A DNA stretch of 64,000 nt from Bog-756 sp963777665 (lineage in GTDB: Bacteria > Actinomycetota > Acidimicrobiia > Acidimicrobiales > RAAP-2): the NCBI GenBank assembly GCA_963777665.1, contig CAVZRJ010000001.1, positions 744,001 through 808,000 on the forward strand. The letters run 5' to 3'. Both the position numbers and the translations under genes were made by a program. Shown piece after piece: positions 8,010-16,679 of this stretch. The notes beneath the pieces were generated by a model, which searched no databases, had not been told where the DNA came from, and was given only the letters and a program-made list of their open reading frames with translations. Numbering within the stretch: the stretch's first letter is position 1; each line of letters begins with the position of its first letter.

Positions 8010-9338
8010 ATGTATCGCAAGGTGACGATCGGGATCAGCACAATTGCGGCGATGCTGCTCGGGATGGCTGGGATCAGCAGCCCGGCCGGAGCGGCGACCC
8101 CCCCACAGCCTCAACTGGTCATGCCCCAGGGGACTGCGTTCTCGATCCTCGGGCACGACTGCGGGTCGATCACGGAGTACGCGTATGTGACCGGGTTCGA
8201 CAACTCCATCGATCCATCGGCGGGTTACCCAACGGGCGACATCCTCCTCTCCACCCGCTGCGGTGGCAGTGGGAGGGGCGGGGGCGGGGGATCGACCACC
8301 TACACGGCGTGGACCGCCGACACGTGGGACCTGACCGGAGCGTTGCTCTCCTATTCAGTCTCCTCGGGCACCCCCAGCGTCGACCCCGGCTTCTCGACAA
8401 CGGATCCTCTCACCGGGAATCAGATCAACAACTCCCCCAGCCCTTGCCCCGGCACTGGGGGGACGGGAAGCACCGCATATGCGTGCTTGGCATGGGCGAG
8501 CACCTTCACACCGCGGCCGAGGGTCACCGGAATCACACCGACCATCGGTCCAGCCACCGGGGGCGCCACCGTCACGATCTACGGCGACGGCTTCAGTGCC
8601 GCCACCGGAGTCGACTTCGGTGGCACCGCCGCCACCAGCGTCACGGTCAACAGCGACAACTCCATCACCGCCGTCTCACCCGCCGATACGTCCGGCACGA
8701 ATCCGGACACAGTCGACGTGACCGTGGTATCGCCCGGTGGTACCAGCTTCACGACCTCTGCCGACCAGTTCACGTCGTATGTCCGACCGACCATTACTGG
8801 AGTGAGCCCCAACCACGGCGGAATCTATGGCGGCTACTACGTGACCCTGCACGGCACCAGTTTCATCGGGACCACGGGGGTCATGGCCGGTGACATACCC
8901 ACCGCCTGGCAGGTCATCGGTAACACGACCATGAGCGTCTACGTCCCTGCCGGTGACGGCGGGATCGGTGACAGCATTAGCTTCAGCGTGACCTCACCGG
9001 GTGGAACCAGTCTGAACACGTCCGCCGACACATTCACCTACACGGCACCTGCCTCGGTGACGCTCACTCCGTCCAAGGGCCTTCCCGGCACGGCGGTCAA
9101 GGTCAGTGGCGCACATTTTCTCGGGGGTGAGAAGGTGACGATTGTCTACCTCACCGGGCTGCCCTCTCCGAGGCCCTTCGAGGTGACGATCTGCTCTACG
9201 ACCACGAAGGCCTCGGGTGCCTTCGTTTGCAGTGGCAAGATCCCGTACAAGTACAATGCAGGAGCCACGGGTTCTCACGGGATCGACGCCACGGGTTCGG
9301 CCGGCGATCATGCGAGCACCTTCTTCACCCTGACCTGA
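8010..9338 (+). CDS. secreted IPT/TIG-domain protein
   Basis: 442 residues with a clear signal peptide (MYRKVTIGISTIAAMLLGMA, cleavage near PAGAA). An unclassified N-terminal domain follows, then two IPT/TIG immunoglobulin-like repeats of about 85 residues beginning RVTGITPTIGPATGG and TITGVSPNHGG, and a C-terminal beta-sandwich starting VTLTPSKGLPGTAVKVSG. Such proteins are surface or extracellular binding proteins. No enzymatic motif is visible. It is probably monocistronic within the island. Confidence 0.7.
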   Translation: MYRKVTIGISTIAAMLLGMAGISSPAGAATPPQPQLVMPQGTAFSILGHDCGSITEYAYVTGFDNSIDPSAGYPTGDILLSTRCGGSGRGGGGGSTTYTAWTADTWDLTGALLSYSVSSGTPSVDPGFSTTDPLTGNQINNSPSPCPGTGGTGSTAYACLAWASTFTPRPRVTGITPTIGPATGGATVTIYGDGFSAATGVDFGGTAATSVTVNSDNSITAVSPADTSGTNPDTVDVTVVSPGGTSFTTSADQFTSYVRPTITGVSPNHGGIYGGYYVTLHGTSFIGTTGVMAGDIPTAWQVIGNTTMSVYVPAGDGGIGDSISFSVTSPGGTSLNTSADTFTYTAPASVTLTPSKGLPGTAVKVSGAHFLGGEKVTIVYLTGLPSPRPFEVTICSTTTKASGAFVCSGKIPYKYNAGATGSHGIDATGSAGDHASTFFTLT

Positions 9339-9434
9339 TCCTCGCCTCGACCCAGGAGCGTTCGCCGCTTGCCCTCCAACGGGCCTGCCACGCTTATCCG
9401 GTGTTGTGGGTCACCTTGCTGCACGACGACGTGG

Positions 9435-9788
9435 TTAGTAGACGACTCGGAAGCCTTCTATGAAGGTGACCTTGTTGCCATCGGGGTCGGTGATACTCGC
9501 AGTCCTGACACCCTTGTTGGCCGTCTGAATATCATCGAGCACCAGGCCTCTCACAGCGAGTTGAGCGGCCTGTTCCTCTAGATCGTCAACCGCGAAGTTG
9601 AGGAGAGTGGACCCAGCTCTGCCAGGGTCATGAAAGACCTGCACCCAGCCGGTTTCGGTGACTCTCCACTCAACCAGCGTGTCCATGGGGTGGTTGTCTT
9701 CGGGACGACCAAAGAGAGCTTCGTACCATCGCTGCGCCTCTTGCATGTCTGAAACGGGGACTACCGCAAGAACGTGGCCAATCGACAT
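9435..9788 (-). CDS. glyoxalase/bleomycin resistance (VOC) family protein
   Basis: 117-residue single VOC module. It has paired beta-alpha-beta-beta-beta halves with the signatures AVVPVSDMQEAQRWYEALFG at the start and ITDPDGNKVTFIEGF at the end. Members are dioxygenases, glyoxalases, epimerases or drug-binding proteins. The length and island location fit a small binding or resistance protein. The metal ligands are not all evident, so a catalytic role is uncertain. It is convergent with the TIG protein. Confidence 0.75.
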   Translation of the reverse strand: MSIGHVLAVVPVSDMQEAQRWYEALFGRPEDNHPMDTLVEWRVTETGWVQVFHDPGRAGSTLLNFAVDDLEEQAAQLAVRGLVLDDIQTANKGVRTASITDPDGNKVTFIEGFRVVY

Positions 9789-10059
9789 GTCTGAGGTCCT
9801 TCCCAGATTTCAGAGTGCCCAATTGCTTTACTTTCGCCGTCTGTTGCCTCCCGGGCGAATCGCTCCTTCCCCATTGTGCCGGTGGGCGGCACTCTGGTGC
9901 TTCCCTGAGCCGACGATATGGGCAGGGAGGGCATCCCGGCGGCCCAAGGAATGCCGGTTGACGGTGGTAACAGGCTGACCTACGTTGCGTGGGGCCACTC
10001 CTAGGCGGATCCCAGGATTGGCTCTTCTAGCGGTATTCGCTACTCGAAAGCAGGTCACG

Positions 10060-10707
10060 ATGATTCGTAGGACGCTGGTGTTCGCTGCAGTGCTCACGAC
10101 CATGCTCGGCGGACTCTTCGTCGCCACCCAGGAGGCAGCGGTTGCTGCCCCGATCGCGACAGGGACTGCAACCTGTCCCGTCACCGCTGGATCGGGCGCC
10201 GTGAGTCCAGGGCTTTCGGCAGTCGGCCACCTCTATGGGGTCAAGATCAACTTCACCGCCGTTCTGGGTCACCCAGGCTCGACTCTCTTGTGCGGCGGAG
10301 CGGTGGCCACACCCGCAGGCGTGCACGTCATCGGCGGGACAGCCACCGGCACCGGCTACTACAACGCACCCTCCGCGATTGCCCACGGAAGCTCCTGTGC
10401 GAACTTCGACGGTCCGGACAAGGTCGGTGTGATCAAGGAGACCATCGTCTGGGCGACCATCGGTGGACCGATTGCGAACACCAACGTCACCTACGCAGGC
10501 GACGTTGCATCGACCACTGGTCCCGTCAACGGATTCGACACGCTCACCCTCAAGGCTCCGTATGGCGTCAAAGCCGCCGGATCGTCGTTCCTCGCGCCTG
10601 CGCTCCCGATCACGAGCAAGTTCGTGACCACCCTTCCGGCACCCGGGACGCATTGCGTGGGAACGACCACTGCCTTCAAGATCACAGGCGGCGCGGTTGC
10701 CATGTAG
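10060..10707 (+). CDS. secreted protein of unknown function
   Basis: 215 residues. The ATG at 10060 begins a textbook signal peptide (MIRRTLVFAAVLTTMLGGLF, cleavage near AAVAAP). The mature part is Gly/Thr/Val-rich with four spaced cysteines that could form disulfides. No family was recognised. A possible intrinsic terminator lies downstream at 10767-10824. It is one of several exported proteins carried by the island. Confidence 0.65.
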   Translation: MIRRTLVFAAVLTTMLGGLFVATQEAAVAAPIATGTATCPVTAGSGAVSPGLSAVGHLYGVKINFTAVLGHPGSTLLCGGAVATPAGVHVIGGTATGTGYYNAPSAIAHGSSCANFDGPDKVGVIKETIVWATIGGPIANTNVTYAGDVASTTGPVNGFDTLTLKAPYGVKAAGSSFLAPALPITSKFVTTLPAPGTHCVGTTTAFKITGGAVAM

Positions 10708-10766
10708 TTGGGGTCGTGTTTGACTGACGACTAGGGCGTCCACCTTCCTGAATGGGGGGTGGCCAG

Positions 10767-10824
10767 AAAGAGCCAGACCCGTTGAGCAGAGGTCCCACCA
10801 CCTCGCTCCGGGCTTGGCTCTTTT
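10767..10824 (+). terminator. possible rho-independent terminator
   Basis: AAAGAGCCA (10767-10775) pairs with TGGCTCTTT (10815-10823), extended inward by four further pairs after a two-base mismatch, and is followed by T. The loop is long and the U-tract short, so strength is doubtful. It lies 60 bases after the stop at 10707. Confidence 0.4.
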
Positions 10825-11012
10825 GCTTCGTTCGCAACGGCACCACCCGTTGGGACAGACCAAGCACCTGCTGAGGCATCCCACCCATCCGGCGTGTATC
10901 AGGCGATCAGGGGCACCCAGCAACCTGCTAACGCACGTGGAAGACGGGGTGCTGACCCTCGTGGAAGACTGGCCCCCCGGGGCGTCCGTCCTGAACGTTG
11001 GAAGGTGGGACG

Positions 11013-12173
11013 ATGAAATTCGTTAGCTGCCAGAGACTGGCTGCGGCGGCGGTTGCCACGCTGGCTGTGGTGCTGGTCGGGCCTGCACCTCAGGCCGATG
11101 CGGCGTCGCCGAGTTGGACAGTCCAGGCGACCCCGAACCCGGGTGGGACTCACGGATCGCAGCTCGGCAGCGTATCGTGCAGCTCGGCCACTGCGTGCAC
11201 AGCAGTCGGGGCCTACGCCAACGCCAGCGGTGTGACGGAACCCTTGGCCTTGCGGTGGAACGGGACGAAATGGACGGTCGAGGCGACTCCGAACCCGAGC
11301 GGGACACGCGATTTGCACCTCTCCGGCGTGTCGTGCATTTCGGCTACGGCATGCACGGCGGTCGGCGACTACGTCACCGCCAGCCAGGGGCAACTCACCC
11401 TTGCCGAACGCTGGAACGGGGCCAAGTGGACGGTCGAGGCAACCCCGAACCCGAGCGGGACACACTATGTGCTGCTCAACAGCGTGTCATGCACCTCGGC
11501 CACCGCCTGCACGGCGACCGGGTACTTCTTCAATGTCGAAAGCCAGCCGGTCACCGTGGTCGAACGGTGGAACGGGACGCAGTGGACGGTCCAGTCAACC
11601 CCGTACCCCGTGTCGTACGGCCTCGAAGATGTGTCGTGCACCTCCGCCACCGTGTGCACGGCTGTTGGGCACAAATTCGACGCGAGCAACGTGCAAGTCA
11701 CCCTTGCCGAACGCTGGAACGGGGCGAAATGGACGGTCGAGGCGACTCCGAACCCGAGCGGGACACGCGATTTGCACCTCTCCGGCGTGTCGTGCATTTC
11801 GGCTACGGCATGCACGGCGGTCGGCGACTTCTACAATGTCGAGAGCGAATTGGTCACGGTGGCCGAAAGGTGGAATGGGACGCAGTGGACGATCCAGACA
11901 ACCCAGAACCCGGGCCCGGCGAACGAGCTCTACAGCGTGTCGTGCACCTCCGCCACTGCGTGCACGGCGGTCGGGTACGGCAGTGCCAGCACCCGGGAGG
12001 GCAACTTGGCCGAGCAATGGAACGGGACGGCCTGGACGGTCCAGACAACCCCGAACCCGTACGGATCATGGCTCAACGGCGTGTCGTGCATCTCGGCCAT
12101 CGCGTGCATGGCCGTCGGGACCTATTACAACGCCAGCCAGGAGTATTTCACCTTGGCCGAACGTTACTCGTGA
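11013..12173 (+). CDS. secreted seven-repeat beta-propeller-like protein
   Basis: 386 residues with a signal peptide (MKFVSCQRLAAAAVATLAVV, cleavage near QADAA). Seven repeats of about 50 residues follow, each opening W-T-[VI]-[QE]-x-T-x-x-P and containing VSCxSATACTAVG, usually ending in an AERWNG-type motif. Seven copies fit a seven-bladed propeller with one conserved cysteine pair per blade. The start at 11013 is supported by GGAAGGTGGG just upstream. A ligand or enzymatic role is unknown. Near-identical DNA between blades shows recent internal exchange. Confidence 0.7.
   Translation: MKFVSCQRLAAAAVATLAVVLVGPAPQADAASPSWTVQATPNPGGTHGSQLGSVSCSSATACTAVGAYANASGVTEPLALRWNGTKWTVEATPNPSGTRDLHLSGVSCISATACTAVGDYVTASQGQLTLAERWNGAKWTVEATPNPSGTHYVLLNSVSCTSATACTATGYFFNVESQPVTVVERWNGTQWTVQSTPYPVSYGLEDVSCTSATVCTAVGHKFDASNVQVTLAERWNGAKWTVEATPNPSGTRDLHLSGVSCISATACTAVGDFYNVESELVTVAERWNGTQWTIQTTQNPGPANELYSVSCTSATACTAVGYGSASTREGNLAEQWNGTAWTVQTTPNPYGSWLNGVSCISAIACMAVGTYYNASQEYFTLAERYS
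11266..11829 (+). repeat. internal 105-bp exact duplication within the repeat protein gene
   Basis: Bases 11266-11370 are identical to 11725-11829, an offset of 459 bases (153 codons, three repeat units). The other repeats in the gene are clearly diverged, so these two segments were homogenised recently by recombination. Confidence 0.85.
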
Positions 12174-12360
12174 ACTTCCAAAGGGCGCCCCGCCGGGCCG
12201 AGGGTGGTTGACGGGTGCCCCACTCGTGCCGGTAGGGGACGCTTTCACCCGTGTAATCGCGTTATTGGGACGGAAGGACAGAATTCGTCGGTCGGCAGTC
12301 GCCAACGAGGCAGTCCGCCGACCGTTCCAACGTCACCCTTCAACGATGCTCCTATCCGTG

Positions 12361-13569
12361 TCAAGCGGCGTCTGCCAGCCACTTTTCATACCTCTTGGCC
12401 AGGGTGACGTTGTGCTGAAGTCCGCGTTCGAGTCGTGACAGGTGGGTCGCCGAGATGCCCAGCGCGGAAGCCGCTGTCTCCAATGTCACCCTGGCGTTCG
12501 TGCGCGTCACCCTGAGGTCGGTGCCGACCGGAACGAGCTCGGGTGCGGTCAACAGCTGGAAGATCTCGCGGGCGATGTAGCGCTTGAGGCAGCGAATCAC
12601 TTCGCGTCTGGACTTCCCTTCGGCAGTACGGCGGACCATGTAGGCCTGGGTGGCCGGATCGTTGGTGAGCCGCACCGTGGCGATGGTCCACAAGGCGTGG
12701 TTGGCCTGTCGGTTTCCGGCCCGGTTCAGCCGGTGCCGGGTGATCTTTCCCGACGATGCCTGGACCGGTGACGCTCCACACAGGGCGGCGAAGCCAGCCT
12801 CGGTGTGAAGGCGCTCGGGATTGTCGCCGGCGGCGACGAGGAGGATCGCAGCCACGTCAGGACCGACTCCCTTGGCCCCCCGCAGAGCCGGATTGGCTCG
12901 AGCGGTCAGATCGTCGAGGCCGGCGCTCAGCTCGGTCATCTCGGTGGTGAGGCGTTGATAGCGCCGGGCCAGGATCCGTAACGTGTACTTCGTCGCCTCG
13001 GCCGGATCGGTGAGCTCGCCGGAGCGCAATTTGGCGCAGCGCTCCACCCTCAGTTCAGCCGGGAGAGGGCTGAGCACGGCCCTGAGCTGGTCTGGAGCGG
13101 TCAGGATCAGATCCCGGATCTGGAGTGTCACTCGGGTCCGGGAGTTGCGGGCCGAGGTGAAGGCCACCCGGATCACCCGGATCGACTCGACCAGTCCGTC
13201 CTTGGACTTGGGCACCACGGTGGCCTCTCCGTTGAGGACGGCCCGGGCCGCGGCTTCGGCGTCGACGGCATCGGACTTGCCGCGCTGGCGCCGCATCTGC
13301 CGGTTCGGCCGGTTGACCTCGACGACCTCGACATCCTCGACGGCCAGGTATCGGGCAAGCCCTGCTCCATAGGCTCCGGTTCCTTCCACGCCCACCCGCT
13401 GGAGCGTCCCGAACGACCGCATCCAGGTGAGCAGCTCCCGATACCCGTCGGCACTCGATGGGAACTCCTGGGATTCGAGGAGCCTGCCCTGGTCGTCCAC
13501 TACTGCGGCGACGTGGACGTTCAGATGGGTGTCGACCCCGCCGAGCACCACCGTTGGTTCATGAGCCAT
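12361..13569 (-). CDS. IS110-family transposase (DEDD recombinase)
   Basis: 402 residues. The N-terminal RuvC-like DEDD site is visible as Asp13 (GVDTH), Glu62 (VEGTGAYG) and Asp100/Asp103 (KSDAVDAEAAARA). The C-terminal Tnp_20 domain contains AALCGASPVQASSGK, with the serine expected to attack DNA. The last 35 residues (ALGISATHLSRLERG) form an XRE-like helix-turn-helix, seen in some actinobacterial IS110 enzymes. ATG 13569 is chosen over the upstream frame, which runs through the noncoding end. IS110 enzymes are guided by a bridge RNA. Confidence 0.88.
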   Translation of the reverse strand: MAHEPTVVLGGVDTHLNVHVAAVVDDQGRLLESQEFPSSADGYRELLTWMRSFGTLQRVGVEGTGAYGAGLARYLAVEDVEVVEVNRPNRQMRRQRGKSDAVDAEAAARAVLNGEATVVPKSKDGLVESIRVIRVAFTSARNSRTRVTLQIRDLILTAPDQLRAVLSPLPAELRVERCAKLRSGELTDPAEATKYTLRILARRYQRLTTEMTELSAGLDDLTARANPALRGAKGVGPDVAAILLVAAGDNPERLHTEAGFAALCGASPVQASSGKITRHRLNRAGNRQANHALWTIATVRLTNDPATQAYMVRRTAEGKSRREVIRCLKRYIAREIFQLLTAPELVPVGTDLRVTRTNARVTLETAASALGISATHLSRLERGLQHNVTLAKRYEKWLADAA

Positions 13570-13792
13570 GCTGTATCTGCCTACCTTCGTTGTCGATGGG
13601 ATGGCACCACCGGCCGGGACGGCGGACAGGACACACACGGTGCTTGGCAAGGCTCCTATTAGGTCACGTCCGTCCGACCGGTTGGTGTGAGACTCCAGCA
13701 CGAGCGTGGTCGACAGATCGTGTTGCAAGGCACTTGGCCCGTCACCCTCGGAGTCAGACCACGCTCGCCTGAAGCCAGCCTGCATCATGTGT
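13570..13792 (-). ncRNA. candidate IS110 bridge RNA region
   Basis: IS110-group elements encode a structured bridge RNA in the noncoding end upstream of the transposase, with loops that pair to target and donor DNA. Here the 220-base noncoding end contains a third copy of GTCACCCT (13741-13748), matching both element junctions, which is where a guide loop would be expected. The fold was not computed and exact ends are unknown. Confidence 0.45.
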
Positions 13793-14470
13793 GTCACCCT
13801 CCCTGGTCAAGCCGCCAATTGTCAGTCCGATGATGGAGGACTGGGAGGGGACGCCTGGAGGGACTGCAGCCCCAACTGAGATTCTGGTCGAGAGGTCATC
13901 GGGGCGCCGAGTCTGCGAACATTCGGACCCGCCCCGCTGACTGGCCGAGCCCTCCCGGATCAGCAGGCACCTCCGATCTCCCATGGAGACAGCACCCATG
14001 CCGGGCTCCCGCTACTTGAGCGACACTGCCTACCTCTGCTGGTTAGCTCCGAGTCCAGCGGTCGGCCCGCGACGATCCCGCGTCACACCCCCTGAATACC
14101 TTGAACACGATTGCAAGGGGTTCCCCTTGCGGCTGAGGGCCGGGCTGGCCGGAACCGGGCGGGGGGGACACCACTGGCGCGACGTCTCCGCCTCAGCGGC
14201 GCCTCTGGTGTCATCTGGTGGGACGGTGACCCCTTCGTCGCTCCTGCCCGCCTCCCCCTACGCCATCGGGAGATTGCCGGAGTGCTCTCGTCGGTGCTCG
14301 CAAACGAAGTGGCGCCCAGGCGGGCGTCGAGCCCGCCGTGACCGCCAACGCAACGTGACGATCTTCGGATCCGCCAGAGCCGTACTCAGCACCCACACCT
14401 GTGCACTCGAAGGTGCGGCGCCCTTCGGGCGGGCTCCGCCACCTTCGCGATCCGAGTCTCGCGTCGGGCG

Positions 14471-14938
14471 AGGGTGACGTTCGCATCGATGGTGCAGATG
14501 TGTGGCAATGATCGTCCAGGTCTGGCGGAGCCGGTTTCCTGGCACGGCGTAGGTCCCTCTCGAAGGGGGACCTACGCCATCGAGTACTACTCCGAATCAA
14601 CGCAGGAGCGCGCCGACGCTTGGCACGGCACCGTGGACTGCACTCTCGATCCACCGGAGGGCGTCAACGTATCCGGGGTGCCTCCCAGCCGAGCAGAAAG
14701 CAAGGACCGCCTTGGGCGCCGAGGGCACCAAGGCGGTCGCACGGCGAAATGACGACAACTCGCGAGGACCCGGCCGGGCGATCACTGTGAGCGCGCCCGC
14801 AAGGACCGCACGAGCTGATCGGTCCCTCTACCTGGGAGGGTGACGTTGGAGGACGTTGAGGGTGACGTTGGCCCCACCCACCGCACGTCGCTTCCTGACC
14901 AACATTTCTACCGGGGGTGACGTTGCGGGTGACGATGG
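14471..14938 (+). repeat. iteron-like GGGTGACGTT repeat cluster
   Basis: Copies begin at 14471 (AGGGTGACGTT), 14837 and 14859 (both AGGGTGACGTTGG, 22 bases apart), 14915 (GGGTGACGTTG) and 14927 (GGGTGACGATGG). Another exact copy on the other strand flanks the IS110 at 12327-12339. The last four are clustered within 170 bases of the excisionase-like gene start. Binding by that protein or a replication initiator is inferred. Confidence 0.6.
14546..14578. other. perfect 12-bp stem hairpin
   Basis: GGCGTAGGTCCC (14546-14557) and GGGACCTACGCC (14567-14578) form a 12-bp stem with a 9-base loop. No U-tract follows and no gene ends nearby, so a terminator role is doubtful. A structural site for replication or transfer is possible. 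Confidence 0.5.
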
Positions 14939-15007
14939 CGTGGATCATGGATCGGCCGGGACAGGTTGCCCCGGGAGCTGTCCAGCGATCCCAACCGTGG
15001 AGTAACC

Positions 15008-15238
15008 ATGCTGATCGAGTTCAGACATCCAAATGGCAAAGGTGGGACTGGCAACGGTGGCGGCACCGACCTGATCTCCGTTCCCGAGGCTGCGCGCCGG
15101 ATCGGCCTCCATGCCGACACGCTCTATCGGCTGTGCCGAACGGGCCGGTTCAGCCCCGCGATCCAGATCGGCTCGCGATGGTGGGTGTCAGTGCCGAAGC
15201 TCGAGCGCTATCTCCACGGGACCGACGACCCCACCTGA
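15008..15238 (+). CDS. excisionase-like winged helix DNA-binding protein
   Basis: 76 residues. The core LISVPEAARRIGLHADTLYR followed by GSRWWVSVPKLERYL is the MerR-type helix-turn-helix-wing of the excisionase family, in which the wing arginine contacts DNA. The ATG at 15008 is preceded by GGAG at a 6-base spacing. It is convergent with the integrase gene. It probably bends attachment-site DNA and directs the integrase towards excision, and it may bind the repeats just upstream of its own gene. Confidence 0.75.
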   Translation: MLIEFRHPNGKGGTGNGGGTDLISVPEAARRIGLHADTLYRLCRTGRFSPAIQIGSRWWVSVPKLERYLHGTDDPT

Positions 15239-15305
15239 CTCTCCGACGACGGGAACGTCTCCGCCCAAGCCCGAGGAAGCCACCTTTGGAGTCCCCCGGG
15301 GCGAT

Positions 15306-16541
15306 TCAGCGGCGCTGGGTCTTGGCCTGCTCCAGCGCCTGCCCCAGCACTCCGGCGGCCTCCCGGTCGCGCTCCGGCAGCGCATGGGCGTAGAGGTCGA
15401 GCGTCATGGTGGCCCGGCGGTGGCCGTGGCGATCGGCCACCGTCTTGATGTCCATCCCGGCGGCGATCAGCGTCGTGACCGAGAAGTGCCGGAGCCCGTG
15501 GAAGGTGAACGGCCACCGGTCGCTCGGGGCCAGATCCAGGCTCGTGGCTTTCGGCTTCGTGCGCCGGAGCTCCTTGAGTGCCGGCGCTTCCATCTTGCGG
15601 CACAGCCGCTCGAAGCGGTGGCTCAGCGTGTCGGGGTTGACCGGCAGCCCGCCGTTCAGATTGAAGCTCAGCACGTAGGGGTCGGCTACCAGAGGGCTCT
15701 CCCCCTCCGTGCTCGTGGCGACGATGAACTCCCATCGGCGACGCAGTACCTCGACGGCGATCGGATCGAGTGCAAGCTCCCGGGCGGCGTGGGTCTTGGT
15801 GTCCCCGATGTACTGGCGCCCGTTGGCCACGGTCAGTCCTTTCCAGATCTTCACCCGGCCCGCAGTCAGGTCCACGTCGGACCACTGGAGCGCCACCAGC
15901 TCGCTCCTCCGGGTGCCGGTCAACGCGGCCAGGGCGATCGCCGTCGCCATGAGCGGGTCATCCACCTCGGCCATGCCGATCAGATCGGCCAGCTGCTCCG
16001 GGGTCGGGGTCTTCGGCTCCCGCCGGACGATCCGCGGGGGCGAGGCCTTGTCCGTCGGGGCCCGGTCGAGGTAGTCCCACTTGACCGCCTGACGGCAGGC
16101 GGCCGACAGGATGCAGTGGTACTTGTGCACCGTCGCCTCGGACAGCCCCTGGTCGAGCCAGTGACGGTAGGTCTTGTCGAGCCTGGCGGGGTCGAGCTTC
16201 TCCAGCTTGAGGTCGCCGAGGAGCGGGCGGATCCGGTGGTCGATCTTCCGCCGGTTCTCCTGGAGCGTCCGGGGCTTCTGCTTCGACCTGCCCAGTTCGA
16301 GCCACTCGTCGAGGAGCTGGCCGACGGTGACGCCCCGCCGGCTCACGTCACTCGATTCGACCTCCTGCACGAATGCTCCGAGCGCCCTGGCCGCAGCCCG
16401 CTCGGAACCGACGAAGGTCTTCGTCCTCCGGATCTGCTTTCCGGTGACGGAATCGTAGCCACCGAACACCCGTAGCTCCCAGTGTCCGGGGGTCCGCTCG
16501 CGCATGGTTCCGGGTCGATTCCCGCTGGCCTTCGTCGCCAT
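15306..16541 (-). CDS. int: tyrosine recombinase / phage-type integrase
   Basis: 411 residues from the ATG at 16541. An N-terminal arm-binding AP2-like domain (GHWELRVFGGYDSVTGKQ) leads into a SAM-like core-binding domain (72-160) and a catalytic domain with Arg211 (TGTRRSEL), Lys249, His348-x-x-Arg351, His374 and nucleophile Tyr384. An in-frame ATG at 16580 would extend it, but that segment overlaps the GTGGAGCA arm sites and lacks conserved sequence. It lies 97 bases from the tRNA-Val gene and presumably catalyses integration into it. Confidence 0.9.
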   Translation of the reverse strand: MATKASGNRPGTMRERTPGHWELRVFGGYDSVTGKQIRRTKTFVGSERAAARALGAFVQEVESSDVSRRGVTVGQLLDEWLELGRSKQKPRTLQENRRKIDHRIRPLLGDLKLEKLDPARLDKTYRHWLDQGLSEATVHKYHCILSAACRQAVKWDYLDRAPTDKASPPRIVRREPKTPTPEQLADLIGMAEVDDPLMATAIALAALTGTRRSELVALQWSDVDLTAGRVKIWKGLTVANGRQYIGDTKTHAARELALDPIAVEVLRRRWEFIVATSTEGESPLVADPYVLSFNLNGGLPVNPDTLSHRFERLCRKMEAPALKELRRTKPKATSLDLAPSDRWPFTFHGLRHFSVTTLIAAGMDIKTVADRHGHRRATMTLDLYAHALPERDREAAGVLGQALEQAKTQRR

Positions 16542-16580
16542 GCTCCACACGTGACGCCGTGTGGAGCATTTGTGGAGCAC
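16541..16580. promoter_or_regulatory. right-end GTGGAGCA sites at the integrase start
   Basis: GTGGAGCA occurs at 16561-16568 and 16572-16579, and inverted at 16541-16548, matching the core of the 12-bp repeats at the left island end. They overlap the likely integrase promoter and start codon, which would allow autoregulation as well as arm binding. The role is inferred. Confidence 0.5.
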
Positions 16581-16635
16581 ACCCGGGACTGTCCCAGCCC
16601 CGAAGTCCAGATATAGCCTCTGAACTGGCCGTTTG

Positions 16636-16679
16636 AGTGGGCGCTAGAGGACTCGAACCTCCGACCTCAGCCGTGTGAA
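16636..16679. repeat. right attachment site within tRNA-Val
   Basis: This 44-base segment matches 3-46 with a single mismatch (A16646 against G13). It covers the tRNA 3' half from inside the anticodon arm through the acceptor end. It marks the junction between island and chromosome. Confidence 0.85.

Larger units (their letters stand above)
12340..13800 (-). mobile_element. IS110-family insertion element
   Basis: The element is about 1.46 kb, carries one transposase and lacks terminal inverted repeats, as usual for IS110. Both junctions show GTCACCCT (12332-12339 at the left flank, 13793-13800 at the right end). The left flank CCAACGTCACCCT (12327-12339) is the exact complement of the 13-mer found at 14837-14849 and 14859-14871. 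The element therefore appears to have inserted in one copy of a local repeat. Exact ends depend on the core dinucleotide and may move by a few bases. Confidence 0.65.
13801..15007. other. 1.2-kb noncoding region with repeats and a hairpin
   Basis: No convincing gene is seen on either strand; the open frames have Arg/Pro/Ser-rich composition and no ribosome-binding sites. The right half carries the GGGTGACGTT repeat cluster (14471-14938) and a 12-bp perfect hairpin (14546-14578). The position beside the excisionase and integrase suggests a recombination, replication or transfer control region of the island. Confidence 0.5.
3..16679. mobile_element. tRNA-Val integrated genomic island (about 16.7 kb)
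   Basis: A 44-bp direct repeat (3-46 and 16636-16679, one mismatch) bounds the region; the right copy is the 3' half of an intact tRNA-Val gene. A tyrosine recombinase and an excisionase-like gene sit at the tRNA end, as expected for tRNA-targeting integrative elements. Cargo is two toxin-antitoxin pairs, modifying enzymes, secreted proteins and two transposase genes. No relaxase, FtsK-like, type IV secretion or replication gene was recognised, so the element may be mobilised in trans or be decaying. Confidence 0.85.

Noticed and set aside
11114..12211. Long Arg/His-rich open frame overlapping the seven-repeat protein
   Set aside because: Composition is that of a frame-shifted shadow of a repetitive gene; no start site or signal peptide.
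13983..14752. Short genes in the island noncoding region
   Set aside because: Open frames on both strands lack ribosome sites and protein-like composition, and they overlap the hairpin and repeats.
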